DNA of 64,000 bases from Pararhodobacter zhoushanensis (GTDB lineage: Bacteria > Pseudomonadota > Alphaproteobacteria > Rhodobacterales > Rhodobacteraceae), in contig NZ_JAPDFL010000001.1 of the NCBI RefSeq assembly GCF_025949695.1, forward strand, positions 2,731,501-2,795,500, given 5' to 3'. The notes under the pieces were generated by a model. The model searched no databases. It saw only the letters and a list, made by a program, of their open reading frames with translations, and had not been told where the DNA came from. The position numbers and the translations under genes are program-made. This document shows positions 28,921 through 38,203 of the stretch, in pieces (the first letter of the stretch is position 1; each line of letters begins with the position of its first letter).

Positions 28921-30141
28921 TCAGAAAAACGCCTGCAACCCGGTCTGCGCCCGACCTAGGATCAGCGCGTGCACGTCATGCGTGCCTTCATAGGTGTTCA
29001 CCGTCTCCAGGTTCACCATGTGGCGAATGACCTGAAATTCCTCGGAAATCCCGTTGCCGCCATGCATATCCCGCGACACCCGCGCGATATCCAGCGCTTT
29101 GCCACAGTTGTTGCGCTTGATCAGGCTGATCATCTCGGGCGCCGCCTGCGCCTCGTCCATCAGCCGCCCGACCTGCAACGCCGCCTGCAGACCCAGCGTG
29201 ATCTCAGTCTGCATATCGGCCAGCTTCTTCTGGTACAGTTGCGTCCCGGCCAGCGGCTTGTCGAACTGCTTGCGGTCCAGCCCGTATTGCCGCGCCGCGT
29301 GCCAGCAGAATTCAGCCGACCCCATCACGCCCCAGGCAATGCCATAGCGCGCGCGGTTCAGGCAGCCGAAGGGCCCTTTCAGCCCCTCGACATAAGGCAG
29401 CAGCGCGTCCTCGCCGACCTCGACGCCGTCCATGACGATCTCACCCGTCGCCGAGGCGCGCAGCGAAAGCTTGCCCTCGATCTTCGGCGCGCTCAGCCCG
29501 GGCATGCCCTTATCCAGAACAAAGCCGCGAATGCGCCCGCCATGAGCCTCGGACTTCGCCCAGATGACAAAGACATCGGCGAACGGCGCGTTCGAGATCC
29601 ACATTTTCGAGCCGGTCAGCCTGTAGCCGGTCTCGGTCTTCGCGGCCCGTGTTTTCATCCCGGCGGGGTCCGAACCGGCATCGGGTTCGGTCAGGCCAAA
29701 GCAGCCGATCAGATCGCCCGAGGCCAGCCCCGGCAGATATTTCATCCGCTGCGCTTCCGACCCGTAGGCATAGATTGGATACATCACCAGCGAACTTTGC
29801 ACCGACATCATGCTGCGATAACCGGAATCGACCCGCTCGATCTCCCGCGCGACCAGCCCATAGGTCACATAGCCCGCGCCCAGCCCACCGTATTCCTCAG
29901 GGATCGTCGTGCCCAACAGGCCCGCATCGCCCATCAGCTTGAACACGCCCGGGTCCGACAGTTCTTCGCGGTAGGCCTTGATCACGCGCGGCTGCAGCAC
30001 CGACTGCGCAAATTCGCGCGCGGCGTCGCGCAGCATGCGCTCGTCTTCGCTCAGCTGGCTGTCCAGACGCAGCGCGTCATCCCATTGGAAACGGCCCAGA
30101 TCGGGGGCGTCCTTGGCTTTCAGTGTCGGGCGGTCGGTCAT
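28921..30141 (-). CDS. gcdH: Glutaryl-CoA dehydrogenase (acyl-CoA dehydrogenase family)
   Basis: 406 residues from ATG 30141, which has ribosome site aggagaagccc. The flavoprotein oxidises and decarboxylates glutaryl-CoA to crotonyl-CoA in lysine/tryptophan breakdown. Family marks: [49 protein letters not shown] and the C-terminal [20 protein letters not shown] with the catalytic Glu. It is divergent from a LysR gene, the typical arrangement for gcdH. Confidence 0.9.
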   Translation of the reverse strand: MTDRPTLKAKDAPDLGRFQWDDALRLDSQLSEDERMLRDAAREFAQSVLQPRVIKAYREELSDPGVFKLMGDAGLLGTTIPEEYGGLGAGYVTYGLVAREIERVDSGYRSMMSVQSSLVMYPIYAYGSEAQRMKYLPGLASGDLIGCFGLTEPDAGSDPAGMKTRAAKTETGYRLTGSKMWISNAPFADVFVIWAKSEAHGGRIRGFVLDKGMPGLSAPKIEGKLSLRASATGEIVMDGVEVGEDALLPYVEGLKGPFGCLNRARYGIAWGVMGSAEFCWHAARQYGLDRKQFDKPLAGTQLYQKKLADMQTEITLGLQAALQVGRLMDEAQAAPEMISLIKRNNCGKALDIARVSRDMHGGNGISEEFQVIRHMVNLETVNTYEGTHDVHALILGRAQTGLQAFF

Positions 30142-30204
30142 GGGCTTCTCCTGTCGTTGCACCCGAAATACCATGCGACAGCGGGGCGAAAAACCGCTAT
30201 ATCG

Positions 30205-30218
30205 GCATAAAATCATGC
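30205..30218. promoter_or_regulatory. Short dyad between gcdH and its LysR regulator
   Basis: GCAT (30205-30208), six bases, ATGC (30215-30218), in the 86-base divergent region. It is the only symmetric element I see there and could be a LysR half-site pair; short enough to be chance. Confidence 0.2.
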
Positions 30219-30227
30219 GGAAATGGA

Positions 30228-31109
30228 ATGATACAGCGCCGCCTTCTGCCCAACACCCCCGCACTTCTGGCCTTCGATGCGCTGGCCCGAACCGGCAGCT
30301 TCACCGCCGCCGCGCGCGATCTCGGCCAGACGCAGGGGGCCATCTCGCGGCAGGTGGCGCAGCTCGAAGGTCAGCTCGGCGTGCCGCTCGTCGACCGCAG
30401 CTCCCGCGCCGCCGGCCTGACCGAAGCCGGCACCGCCTATGCCCGCGCTGCGCGCGCCGCCCTCGATGTGCTGGGCCGTGGCGCGATGGAAGCGCTGGGG
30501 CGCACGCAGGAACAAGGCCTGCGCCTTGCCATCCTGCCGACCTTCGGCACCCGCTGGCTGATGCCCCGCATCCCCCGCTTCGTGCGCCGCCACCCTGAGG
30601 TCACGCTGCATTTCACCACCCGCATCGGCCGCTTCGATCTGCGCGCCGAGGGCATCGACGCCGCCATCCACTCCGGTCGCGGCGACTGGCCCGGTGCGCG
30701 CCTCACCTTGCTGATGGCCGAGCACCTGCTTCCCGTCGCCGCCCCCGGCACCCCTGCCGTGCTCGGCCAGCCGCTGCTCGCCCTGACCAGCCGCCCGCAA
30801 GCCTGGCCTGACTGGTGGGCGCACGAAACCATGCTCGGCCCCCTGCCCGCGCCCTCGATGCGTCTGGAACATGTGGCGACGCTGGCGCAGGCCGCAGCCT
30901 CGGGTATGGGCGTCGCCCTCATGCCCGCATTTCTCATCCGCCCCGAACTCGACAGCGGCGCGCTCATCGCGCTTGGCCCCGAAACGCCGTCAGGTTTCGG
31001 CTATTACTTCGCCGAACCCGAACCCACCCTAGGCCACAAACCCAATCCTGCCGTCGCGCAGCTCCGCGACTGGCTGCTCACCGAGACCGACCGCGACACC
31101 GTCGCCTGA
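30228..31109 (+). CDS. LysR-family transcriptional regulator (GcvA-like)
   Basis: 293 residues from ATG 30228 (ggaaatgga upstream). N-terminal winged HTH ([35 protein letters not shown]) in GcvA style, then a periplasmic-binding-like effector domain (about 95-285: [33 protein letters not shown]). Divergent from gcdH, so it most likely activates gcdH in response to glutarate, glutaryl-CoA or a related metabolite. Longer in-frame readings start inside the gcdH promoter region and lack family similarity. Confidence 0.87.
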   Translation: MIQRRLLPNTPALLAFDALARTGSFTAAARDLGQTQGAISRQVAQLEGQLGVPLVDRSSRAAGLTEAGTAYARAARAALDVLGRGAMEALGRTQEQGLRLAILPTFGTRWLMPRIPRFVRRHPEVTLHFTTRIGRFDLRAEGIDAAIHSGRGDWPGARLTLLMAEHLLPVAAPGTPAVLGQPLLALTSRPQAWPDWWAHETMLGPLPAPSMRLEHVATLAQAAASGMGVALMPAFLIRPELDSGALIALGPETPSGFGYYFAEPEPTLGHKPNPAVAQLRDWLLTETDRDTVA

Positions 31110-31110
31110 T

Positions 31111-31222
31111 CCTCACCTTGCCCCAAATACGCAACTTTTTCTGGTGAACGGGGAGGTCCGGAGGGGGAGCCTGCTTCCCCTCCGGGCGGGTGCGGGTGGC
31201 AACCCGCGCGGGCGCGAGGGGG
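31111..31222. repeat. Gene-terminal intergenic repeat, family B copy 2
   Basis: Begins one base after the LysR stop with cctcaccttgccccaaatac and gcaac, matching 28743-28767 except one base. A T-rich stretch (31136-31140) and a 13-bp-arm hairpin follow (arms 31158-31170 and 31173-31185, one G-T pair, 2-base loop), with the same gggggagc/gcttcccc core as copy 1. G-rich inverted sequence continues to the queA stop. It lies between convergent genes and can serve as a bidirectional terminator. Confidence 0.55.
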
Positions 31223-31223
31223 G

Positions 31224-32303
31224 TCAATCCCCCCGAGCGCCCGCCCTGCCCGGGATCAGCAACGACGCATCGCCATAGGAAAAGAACCGGTAGCGCGCTT
31301 CGATCGCATGCGCATAGATCGCCCTCACCGTCTCGAACCCCATCAGGGCCGCGACCAGCATCAGCAGCGTCGACTTTGGCAGATGGAAATTGGTCATCAA
31401 CCCGTCGACCGCGTGGAAGGTGAACCCCGGATAGATGAAAATATCCGTCTCACCCCGCCACGGCTCGACCACGCCCGACCGCGCGGCGCTTTCGATCAGC
31501 CGCAGCGCTGTGGTCCCCACGGCGATCACCCGCCCGCCTGCCGCTTTCGTCGCGTTGATCTCGGCGGCGGCCTGTTCTGTCACCTCGCCCCATTCGGCAT
31601 GCATCCGGTGGGTTGTCACATCCTCGACCTTGACCGGCAGGAACGTCCCCGCGCCGACATGCAGCGTCACTTCGGTGAAGGACACACCCTTGGCGCGCAG
31701 CGCTGCCAGCAACGCTCCATCGAAATGCAGGCTGGCCGTGGGGGCCGCGACAGCACCCCGCTCGCGGGCAAAGACCGTCTGGTAATCCTCGGCGTCCTGC
31801 GCATCGGCGGGGCGGCGGCTCTCGATATAGGGCGGCAGCGGCATGCGCCCCGCCAGATCGACCGCCGCGTCAAAGTCGGCGCCGGTCAGATCGAAGGCCA
31901 GCACCGCCTCGGTCTCTTCCTTGCGCGAAACCGTTGCGTCCAGCCCCTGCCCGAACGACACCCGGTCGCCCACCGCCAGCTTGCGCAGCGGGCGGGCCAG
32001 CACGCGCCAGCCGCCGTCGGGCTCGGGGTTGAGCAGTGTCGCCTCGATCCGCGCGCGGCCTGAGCCGTCTTTTGTGTCGCGCACCCGCTCGCCGAACAGG
32101 CGCGCGGGGATCACCCGCGTGTTGTTCAGGATCAGCCGGTCACCGGGTTGCAGGATCTCCAGCAGGTCCGACACCTGCCGGTCGTGCATCGCGTCGCCGT
32201 CAACATGCAGCAACCGGGCCGTCGGGCGGGGTTTGACCGGCCGCGTTGCGATCAGTTCTTCGGGCAGGTCGAAGTCGAAATCACTGAGTTTCACGCGCGC
32301 CAC
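31224..32303 (-). CDS. queA: tRNA preQ1(34) S-adenosylmethionine ribosyltransferase-isomerase
   Basis: 359 residues, full QueA length. Characteristic segments: [74 protein letters not shown] and [15 protein letters not shown]. It transfers the ribosyl part of SAM to preQ1 in tRNA, making epoxyqueuosine at wobble position 34. No other queuosine gene is in the window. Confidence 0.96.
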   Translation of the reverse strand: MARVKLSDFDFDLPEELIATRPVKPRPTARLLHVDGDAMHDRQVSDLLEILQPGDRLILNNTRVIPARLFGERVRDTKDGSGRARIEATLLNPEPDGGWRVLARPLRKLAVGDRVSFGQGLDATVSRKEETEAVLAFDLTGADFDAAVDLAGRMPLPPYIESRRPADAQDAEDYQTVFARERGAVAAPTASLHFDGALLAALRAKGVSFTEVTLHVGAGTFLPVKVEDVTTHRMHAEWGEVTEQAAAEINATKAAGGRVIAVGTTALRLIESAARSGVVEPWRGETDIFIYPGFTFHAVDGLMTNFHLPKSTLLMLVAALMGFETVRAIYAHAIEARYRFFSYGDASLLIPGRAGARGD

Positions 32304-32398
32304 ACTCCAAGATTGACCAGATGATCATAAACCGTTTCCGTGCCGCTGCTTTCCAGATGTAGGCTACAGTTTCAACCCGAAGCGACACAGGCTGCACC

Positions 32399-32809
32399 AT
32401 GCACCCCACCATCCAAGCCTTCCACGACGCGGTTCTGGCCAAGGACGATACGGGCCTCTTGCCGCTCTTTGCTCAGGATATCCGCTTCTTGCCGCCGACC
32501 TACTGGAAGACATGGACCGGTAACCGCGCCGTGGCCGCCGTGCTCGGCCATGTGACTGCGATCTTCACCGATTTCACCTATCGCCGTGTCCTGGGTGACG
32601 GGCGCGACTGGATGCTGGAGTTTCACTGCAAGGTTGAGGGGCTCGATGCCGTCGGGGTTGATCTGATCACGCTGAACGATGACGGTTTGATGCAGGAATT
32701 CGAGGTGGTCATGCGGCCCTACAAGACAGTCGGCGCGCTGCGCGCGGCGATGATGGCCCGTATCGCAAAAGACCCGGGCTTCGCCGCCTTCCGCGATGCA
32801 CTGCGCTAG
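32399..32809 (+). CDS. NTF2/SnoaL-like protein
   Basis: 136 residues, alpha+beta cone fold typical of nuclear-transport-factor-2-like proteins (IQAFHDAVLAKDDTGLLPLF, EFHCKVEGLDAVGVDLITLNDDGLMQEFEVVMRP). Such small domains can be enzymes or binding proteins, and nothing here points to a substrate. It stands alone upstream of bcp with 97 bases between. Confidence 0.75.
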   Translation: MHPTIQAFHDAVLAKDDTGLLPLFAQDIRFLPPTYWKTWTGNRAVAAVLGHVTAIFTDFTYRRVLGDGRDWMLEFHCKVEGLDAVGVDLITLNDDGLMQEFEVVMRPYKTVGALRAAMMARIAKDPGFAAFRDALR

Positions 32810-32906
32810 GCGGAAACCCGACGCTTTGCGCTTAAAGTGCGCGGCTACCCCTTTAACCCTGACCCGCAGGCACTAAAATTAAGCCCAAGGCAACAGGAGT
32901 TCCCCC

Positions 32907-33377
32907 ATGATTATCGGCGAAACCGCCCCCGACTTTACCGCCCCCACGCAGAATGGCGAGGATCTGACCCTGTCGGATCTGCGCGGCCAGCCTGTGGTGC
33001 TTTACTTCTATCCCAAGGACGACACCCCCGGCTGCACCCAGGAAGCCAAGGATTTCACCGAACTGGGCCACCAGTTCGAGGCCGCCGGCGCCAAGGTCAT
33101 CGGCATCAGCAAGGACACCGTCGCCAAGCACGAGAAGTTCGCGCTGAAATACGATCTGGGCGTCACGCTGGTCTCGGATGCCGAGGGTGAGATCTGCGAG
33201 CAATACGGCGTCTGGGGCGAAAAGAAGAACTACGGCAAGACCTATATGGGCATCACCCGCGCCACTTTCCTGATCGACGGCGAAGGGCGCCTCGCGCGTG
33301 AGTGGCCCAAGGTCAAGGTTGCGGGCCACGCCGAAGAGGTGCTGGACGCCGTCAAGGAGATGGTCAGCCCCGCCTGA
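32907..33377 (+). CDS. bcp: Thioredoxin-dependent thiol peroxidase (Bcp/PrxQ)
   Basis: 156 residues, peroxiredoxin of the BCP group. Peroxidatic Cys in YPKDDTPGCTQEAKDF near residue 45; the usual resolving Cys five residues later is replaced (CTQEA), so it is 1-Cys-like or uses the Cys in EGEICEQYG near residue 95. It reduces H2O2 and organic hydroperoxides with thioredoxin. Start has caggag upstream. A -10-like TAAAAT at 32874-32879 lies before it. Confidence 0.92.
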   Translation: MIIGETAPDFTAPTQNGEDLTLSDLRGQPVVLYFYPKDDTPGCTQEAKDFTELGHQFEAAGAKVIGISKDTVAKHEKFALKYDLGVTLVSDAEGEICEQYGVWGEKKNYGKTYMGITRATFLIDGEGRLAREWPKVKVAGHAEEVLDAVKEMVSPA

Positions 33378-33435
33378 TCCCCCTGCCCACCCTTGCCTGC
33401 ACAGCAAGGGCACGATATCAGACCGAGCAACGTGT

Positions 33436-33454
33436 GGGGGCCAAATCGGCCCCC
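33436..33454 (+). terminator. Hairpin between bcp and prfB
   Basis: GGGGGCC (33436-33442), loop AAATC, GGCCCCC (33448-33454). Stable stem without a clear T-run, 26 bases before prfB. It could be a weak terminator of bcp or a leader structure of prfB. Confidence 0.4.
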
Positions 33455-33479
33455 TCCGCTTTGAGATACAGGTGACCGA

Positions 33480-34604
33480 ATGCGCGCAGAAACCCAGACC
33501 ACCATCGAGGCGATCCGCAAGTCTCTGAACCTGCTGGCGCAGCGTATGGACTGGGACACGGCCAAGCACCGGCTTGAAGAATTCGACGCGATGATCGAAG
33601 ACCCGAACCTGTGGAACGATCAGGAGCGGGCACAAAAGCTGATGCGCGACCGCCAGCAGCTGATGGAGGCGCTTGGCACCTATGAGAGCATCGCCCGTGA
33701 TCTCAGCGACAACATGGAGCTGATCGAGCTGGGCGAGATGGAGGACGACGACGCGGTCGTCGCCGAGGCCGAGGCGGCGCTCAAGGTTCTGGGTGAGAAA
33801 GCGGCGGCAAAAGAGCTGGAAGCCCTGCTCGACGGCGAGGCCGACAGCAACGACACCTTCTTGGAAATCAACGCCGGTGCCGGTGGGACAGAAGCCTGCG
33901 ACTGGGCCTCGATGCTGCAACGGATGTATGTGCGGTGGGCTGAGAAACGCGGCTACAAGGTCGAACTGCAATCCGAGGAAGCCGGGTCCGAGGCCGGGAC
34001 AAAATCCTGCGCCTACAAGATTTCCGGGCATAACGCCTATGGCTGGCTGAAATCCGAAAGCGGCGTGCACCGGCTGGTGCGGATCTCGCCCTTTGGCAAA
34101 GGCACGCGCGAGACGTCCTTTGCGTCGGTCTGGGTCTATCCGGTGGTCGATGACAACATCGAGATCGAAGTTGCCCCCAACGACATCCGTATCGACACGT
34201 ATCGCTCATCCGGTGCGGGCGGCCAGCACGTCAACACCACCGACTCGGCGGTGCGGATCACCCACCATCCCACCGGGATTGTCGTTACCAGTTCGGAAAA
34301 GTCACAGCACCAGAACCGGGACATCGCCATGAAGGCGCTGAAGTCGCGGCTTTATCAGATGGAGCTGGACAAGCGGAACGCGGCGATCAACGAGGCGCAT
34401 GAGAGCAAAGGCAGCGCGGGCTGGGGCAACCAGATCCGCAGTTATGTCCTGCAGCCCTATCAGATGGTCAAGGATCTGCGGACCAATCACGAGACGTCGG
34501 ATACCCAAGGCGTTCTCGATGGCGCTCTGGACGGCTTCATGGCCGCCACGCTGGCGCAGCAGGTCTCAGGCAAAAGCCGGGCCGACGCGCGCGACGCCGA
34601 CTAA
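33480..34604 (+). CDS. prfB: Peptide chain release factor 2
   Basis: 374 residues. Stop-codon-recognition tripeptide SPF in VRISPFGKGTRETSF, peptidyl-hydrolysis GGQ in RSSGAGGQHVNTTDSAVR. Unlike the E. coli gene there is no internal UGA frameshift: the N-terminus reads straight through MRAETQTTIEAIRKSLNLL into MDWDTAKHRLEEFDAM. RF2 terminates at UGA and UAA. The gene follows bcp by 102 bases. Confidence 0.97.
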   Translation: MRAETQTTIEAIRKSLNLLAQRMDWDTAKHRLEEFDAMIEDPNLWNDQERAQKLMRDRQQLMEALGTYESIARDLSDNMELIELGEMEDDDAVVAEAEAALKVLGEKAAAKELEALLDGEADSNDTFLEINAGAGGTEACDWASMLQRMYVRWAEKRGYKVELQSEEAGSEAGTKSCAYKISGHNAYGWLKSESGVHRLVRISPFGKGTRETSFASVWVYPVVDDNIEIEVAPNDIRIDTYRSSGAGGQHVNTTDSAVRITHHPTGIVVTSSEKSQHQNRDIAMKALKSRLYQMELDKRNAAINEAHESKGSAGWGNQIRSYVLQPYQMVKDLRTNHETSDTQGVLDGALDGFMAATLAQQVSGKSRADARDAD

Positions 34605-34611
34605 GGCACGC

Positions 34612-34773
34612 TTACAGCTTGATGCCGGGCAGATGACGGGCAAGGCGCGAGTAGTCTTGCACTTTGGGAGCCTTGCGGCGGTCGCCCAGCGTGATCGTGG
34701 CTTCAATGCGGGTGATGGCCATCAGGTCATCATACAGGTCCAAAGCGGGGCGGGCGGTGTCTTGGCGAAACAT
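34612..34773 (-). CDS. Small conserved-looking hypothetical protein, 53 residues
   Basis: ATG 34773 with ggag eight bases upstream; reads MFRQDTARPALDLYDDLMAI, continues through TRIEATITLGDRRKAPKVQD and ends ARHLPGIKL at TAA 34612. Codon use is typical of the genome (GC-rich third positions), which supports a real gene. Basic at the C-terminus, no membrane span or signal. It lies convergent to prfB, seven bases from its stop. Function unknown. Confidence 0.6.
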   Translation of the reverse strand: MFRQDTARPALDLYDDLMAITRIEATITLGDRRKAPKVQDYSRLARHLPGIKL

Positions 34774-34892
34774 GGCAGCGTCTCCGATTTTGGCGCCACC
34801 AATCTGGCGCTTGTACCGTAAGAACGTTTGAGAACGCCAAAAGGTTCAAAAAAACTGCCCCATCGGCGTCAAGGTCTTGTGCGCCCTGCCCG

Positions 34893-35054
34893 TCAGACCC
34901 CCAACATCCCCCGGATATCCGGCAGTAACGACGCCGCGATAGCACCGATCACCACCCCCAAAATGATCCGCACCATCCCCGAGCGCAGCCTGCCCGCCGC
35001 AAAGCTCAAGGCTGCACAGATCGTCGCGTAGTACACGGCGGTGACGGGATCCAT
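34893..35054 (-). CDS. Small membrane protein, 53 residues
   Basis: ATG 35054 preceded by agggagagtgccg. The protein MDPVTAVYYATICAALSFAA continues with GRLRSGMVRIILGVVIGAIA and ends PDIRGMLGV. It has two hydrophobic stretches (about 4-20 and 27-44) around a basic GRLRSG turn, suggesting a helical hairpin in the inner membrane. Longer in-frame readings upstream lack a ribosome site. Divergent from the DUF2189 gene. Function unknown. Confidence 0.6.
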   Translation of the reverse strand: MDPVTAVYYATICAALSFAAGRLRSGMVRIILGVVIGAIAASLLPDIRGMLGV

Positions 35055-35180
35055 CGGCACTCTCCCTGAAACGGTGACGCTGCTCAGCTTGCCACGCCCT
35101 GCCCCGTCGGCAAAGCTGATTGCGCCGTCTCGGCGCTGTGGTAGCCTTCTGCCGCGCGCGACTGACCGAGGGAGGCTTCC

Positions 35181-35981
35181 ATGACCGACACCCCACACCC
35201 CGACCCCGAGCTGCGGCCTGTCGAGGCGTCCACCATCCCCGACCCCGAACGCATCACGCTGGCCACCCTGCGCGACGTGCTGGCGCTGGGGTGGCGCGAT
35301 TTCGCCCGTGCGCCGCTGTACGGCCTACTGTTCAGCGCGTTCTATGTGCTGGGCGGGATCATCCTGTACACGATCTTTTACGCCTCGGCGGCGGAATACT
35401 GGTTCATCCCTATCGCCGTCGGCTTTCCCATCCTCGCCCCCTTCGCCGCAACGGGGCTCTATGAGGTCAGTCGCAGGCTGGACGCGGGCGAGGCACTCGG
35501 CCTGAGCTCGGTCGCGTTGATCGTCTTTGCGCAAAAGGACCGGCAGGTGCCGTCGATGGCAATGTTCATCCTGTTGGTGTTCATGTTCTGGGTGTTCATG
35601 GCGCACACGATCTTTGCGCTGTTCTTTGGTCTGTCACCGATCACCGGCTCGACGTTGAGCATGCTGTTCAGCGGCAACGGGTTGATGATGCTGCTGGTCG
35701 GGTCGGCCGTCGGCGGGGTGATGGCCTCGCTGTTCTTTGCGCTGACCGTGGTCAGCCTGCCGCTGCTCTTGGACCGCGAGGTGGATTTCATCAGCGCGAT
35801 GATCGCCAGCTTTGCCTGCGTAACGACCAATCCGCTGGTGATGGCCCTGTGGGCGGCAATCATAGCGGCATCGCTGTTCCTCAGCATGGTGCCGCTGTTC
35901 CTGGGCCTGTTCATCGCCCTGCCGGTGTTTGGCCACGCGACGTGGCATCTCTACCGGCGATTGCTGCCGCAAGACGCCTGA
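35181..35981 (+). CDS. DUF2189 family membrane protein
   Basis: 266 residues with about six membrane spans; the conserved DUF2189 opening ALGWRDFARAPLYGLLFSAFY is followed by PFAATGLYEVSRRLDAGE. The family is common in Alphaproteobacteria and has no established role; some members sit near cytochrome oxidase genes, not the case here. Ribosome site gggaggcttcc before ATG 35181. Followed by a strong terminator. Confidence 0.88.
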   Translation: MTDTPHPDPELRPVEASTIPDPERITLATLRDVLALGWRDFARAPLYGLLFSAFYVLGGIILYTIFYASAAEYWFIPIAVGFPILAPFAATGLYEVSRRLDAGEALGLSSVALIVFAQKDRQVPSMAMFILLVFMFWVFMAHTIFALFFGLSPITGSTLSMLFSGNGLMMLLVGSAVGGVMASLFFALTVVSLPLLLDREVDFISAMIASFACVTTNPLVMALWAAIIAASLFLSMVPLFLGLFIALPVFGHATWHLYRRLLPQDA

Positions 35982-35993
35982 ACCCATGCAAAA

Positions 35994-36015
35994 CGGGGGG
36001 CCACAAGGCCCCCCG
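35994..36015. terminator. Bidirectional intrinsic terminator
   Basis: CGGGGGGCC (35994-36002), loop ACAA, GGCCCCCCG (36007-36015), nine perfect pairs. It lies between the convergent DUF2189 and bactofilin genes. On the minus strand it is followed by TTTT, on the plus strand by a shorter T-containing tail. Confidence 0.75.
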
Positions 36016-36037
36016 CTTCAAATTCTGCATCCGGTAA

Positions 36038-36673
36038 TTACTGGCCCGGTTTGGCATCCATCGGCGCCTTGGGGGCTGCCGGGCGCGACGATTCAGCCGG
36101 GGCCTGCGGGCGCGACTGCGGTGCGGCAGCGGGCTGCGGTGCCTGCGCTGCAGGGCGCGGCGCTGCCGATTGCGCGGACGAGGCCGACGACTGCGAGCCT
36201 GCGGCCAGCGGATCGTCCTGACGCTGCACGGAACCCTCGAAATGGGCACCCGATTCGATGGCGATGGTCTTGTGGATGATGTCGCCCTCGACCCGAGCAG
36301 TCGAGGTCAGACGCACCTTGAGGCCGCGCACGCGGCCAATGACGCGGCCGTTGATCACGATGTCATCGGCGACGATCTCACCGCGGATCGTGGCGCTTTC
36401 GCCCACGGTCAGCAGATGGGCGCGGATGTCGCCATCAACGACACCCTCGATAACCACGTCACCCGAGGTGCGCATGTTGCCCGAGATCTGCAAATCAGCC
36501 GACAGGACAGACGCCGCGGGCTTGGGTTTCGGTGCAGACGCGCTACCGGCATTGCTGCCCATCTCCATCGAGGGACGCGGAACCGGCGTCGAGGTCGGCG
36601 CGGGGCCAGCCTCTGGCGCGCGGGCATTGTCGCTGCGACCCGTGGATTCGTTGATCCTGCTCTTAGAAAACAT
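36038..36673 (-). CDS. Bactofilin (polymer-forming cytoskeletal protein)
   Basis: 211 residues. The bactofilin beta-helix core spans about 52-155 (VLSADLQISGNMRTSGDVVIEG, DGDIRAHLLTVGESATIRG, GRVIGRVRGLKVRLTSTARVEGDI), flanked by a proline-rich N-terminus and an Ala/Pro/Gln-rich tail. Bactofilins self-assemble into filaments that position cell-wall enzymes. The start overlaps the end of the M23 peptidase gene by 11 bases, so the filament protein and a wall hydrolase are co-expressed, an arrangement known from several bacteria where the two act together in shape control. Confidence 0.93.
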   Translation of the reverse strand: MFSKSRINESTGRSDNARAPEAGPAPTSTPVPRPSMEMGSNAGSASAPKPKPAASVLSADLQISGNMRTSGDVVIEGVVDGDIRAHLLTVGESATIRGEIVADDIVINGRVIGRVRGLKVRLTSTARVEGDIIHKTIAIESGAHFEGSVQRQDDPLAAGSQSSASSAQSAAPRPAAQAPQPAAAPQSRPQAPAESSRPAAPKAPMDAKPGQ

Positions 36674-37994
36674 TCTGTGCTGCCCTTATGTAAGTCATGG
36701 GGTTTATGGGGTTGCCGGCAACGCGGATCTCATAGTGCAGGTGCACACCCGTGGATCGGCCCGTGTTTCCCATAGCACCAACCCGCTCCCCGCGCGAGAC
36801 CCTTTGGCCAACGCTCACGGCGATACTACTCATATGCGCATAGCGCGTCTCAAAACCAAAGTCGTGCTGGACGATGACGATATTGCCGTACCCGCTCTGA
36901 CGCCCGGCGAAACTGACCGTGCCGTCGGCGGTGCTATGGATCGGCGTCCCGCGCGAGCCCCCGAAATCCTGACCCGCGTGCAACCGGCGACCGCCGGTGA
37001 TCGGATCACGCCGATAGCCATAGGGCGAGTTGACGCGAACATGGTCCACCGGCAGCGCAAAAGGCGTGCGTCGCAAGGCGATGCGGTAGGTATCAATCTC
37101 TTCGAGCGCGGCCAGAACCGAGTTGGCGCGCACCTCATCCGACAGCGGATCCAGCGTTCCCGATGTCGAGATCGAGATCGGCCGCAGCGATGCCGAGCGC
37201 GTCTGATAGCCCGCGCGCACCTGCCGCAACAGGGTTTCGGTGGACAGTCCCGCCGCGCTGAACATGCGTTCCAGCGGCTGCATGGATGTCTCGACGGCCT
37301 GCTCAAGTTGCGTAAAAATGCGCGTATTACGATCCTGGATCAGGCGGTATTCCATCGCCAGATGCTGGGCTTCGCGCGTAGCATCATCGGCAACCGCGCC
37401 CATCGATTCGCGTTCAAGCGCGGTGCGGTCCAGTGCGGCCAGCACGAAGTCGAGCGTCTGCTCGACCTCTTCCAGATGCGCGGTTGTGTCTTCCAGTTCG
37501 GAATCCGCATCGCGGGCTTCCAGCTCGGCCAGTTCGGTCGTCGCCGCATCGCGCTGTTCATTCGTCGTGCGCAGGGTCGCTTGCAACGCGTCGATACCGC
37601 GTGCCAGTTCCGCATTGCGCTGCTCGCCTTCCAGCAAGCTGGTCTGCATGTGCCCGACGCGGTCCATCGCTTCGCCAAAACGCTGATGGGCCGCCTGCGC
37701 TTCGGACAGGGCCCGGTCACGCTGCGCGGCCATATCGTTCAGCCGGGTTTCGAAATAGCTTTGTTCGCGCCGTGCGTTTTCGCGCAGATCGTTCGATCCG
37801 ACCACTGAATAGAACAAGATCGAGGTCGCGATCAGGCTCCACGCCATATAGCCCGCCGTCCCGGTCAAGATCACGGCCTGGGCGGCGGGTTTCAATCGGA
37901 CAAAGCGCGTGCTCGTTTCCGAACGCAGGAACAGCCGTTTTTCAGGCAGATACCGCTCCAGCGTGAGGTTAAGACGGTCGATAAAGGCCCTCAC
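36663..37994 (-). CDS. Membrane-anchored M23 (LytM) peptidoglycan endopeptidase
   Basis: 443 residues. A basic cytoplasmic N-terminus, one span at about 38-62 (AVILTGTAGYMAWSLIATSIL), a long coiled coil (about 70-200, rich in Glu/Arg/Gln) and the C-terminal M23 domain (about 315-440). Zinc ligands: HAGQDFG (HxxxD) and HLHYEIRV (HxH), both intact, so a catalytically active endopeptidase is predicted. It precedes and overlaps the bactofilin gene; the coiled coil may link to regulators in the periplasm. Confidence 0.92.
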   Translation of the reverse strand: MRAFIDRLNLTLERYLPEKRLFLRSETSTRFVRLKPAAQAVILTGTAGYMAWSLIATSILFYSVVGSNDLRENARREQSYFETRLNDMAAQRDRALSEAQAAHQRFGEAMDRVGHMQTSLLEGEQRNAELARGIDALQATLRTTNEQRDAATTELAELEARDADSELEDTTAHLEEVEQTLDFVLAALDRTALERESMGAVADDATREAQHLAMEYRLIQDRNTRIFTQLEQAVETSMQPLERMFSAAGLSTETLLRQVRAGYQTRSASLRPISISTSGTLDPLSDEVRANSVLAALEEIDTYRIALRRTPFALPVDHVRVNSPYGYRRDPITGGRRLHAGQDFGGSRGTPIHSTADGTVSFAGRQSGYGNIVIVQHDFGFETRYAHMSSIAVSVGQRVSRGERVGAMGNTGRSTGVHLHYEIRVAGNPINPMTYIRAAQNVF

Positions 37995-38061
37995 GGGTCC
38001 CCCTACAGCTTGTTCGCCATTGACAATCCCCCGCAGTCACGGCGCGGGTTATTTCGCGTTT

Positions 38062-38090
38062 TTGTTAACGACCGCACCACCCGCAGGCAA
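38062..38090 (-). promoter_or_regulatory. Candidate promoter of the M23-bactofilin operon
   Basis: Minus strand: TTGCCT (38090-38085), 17-base spacer, TAACAA (38067-38062), about 60 bases before ATG 37994, in the 209-base gap after the DUF455 gene. A hairpin GCAGGT/ACCTGC at 38180-38196 follows the DUF455 stop without a T-run. Confidence 0.35.
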
Positions 38091-38203
38091 CAACTTAACC
38101 CCCGGGTTCCCTGCTCGTCGGCGAATGATCGCCGTATCGGCAAAAAACCGCCGACTTTGAGTCCCTTACGGGCGATCACGCAGGTGTCAGACCTGCACGG
38201 TGG

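Noticed and set aside
33480..33570. Programmed frameshift expected in prfB
   Set aside because: The N-terminus reads in one frame without internal UGA; full family N-terminal sequence is present.
38062..38100. CtrA binding site before the M23-bactofilin operon
   Set aside because: Two TTAAC elements are present but 30 bases apart, not with the 7-base spacing.
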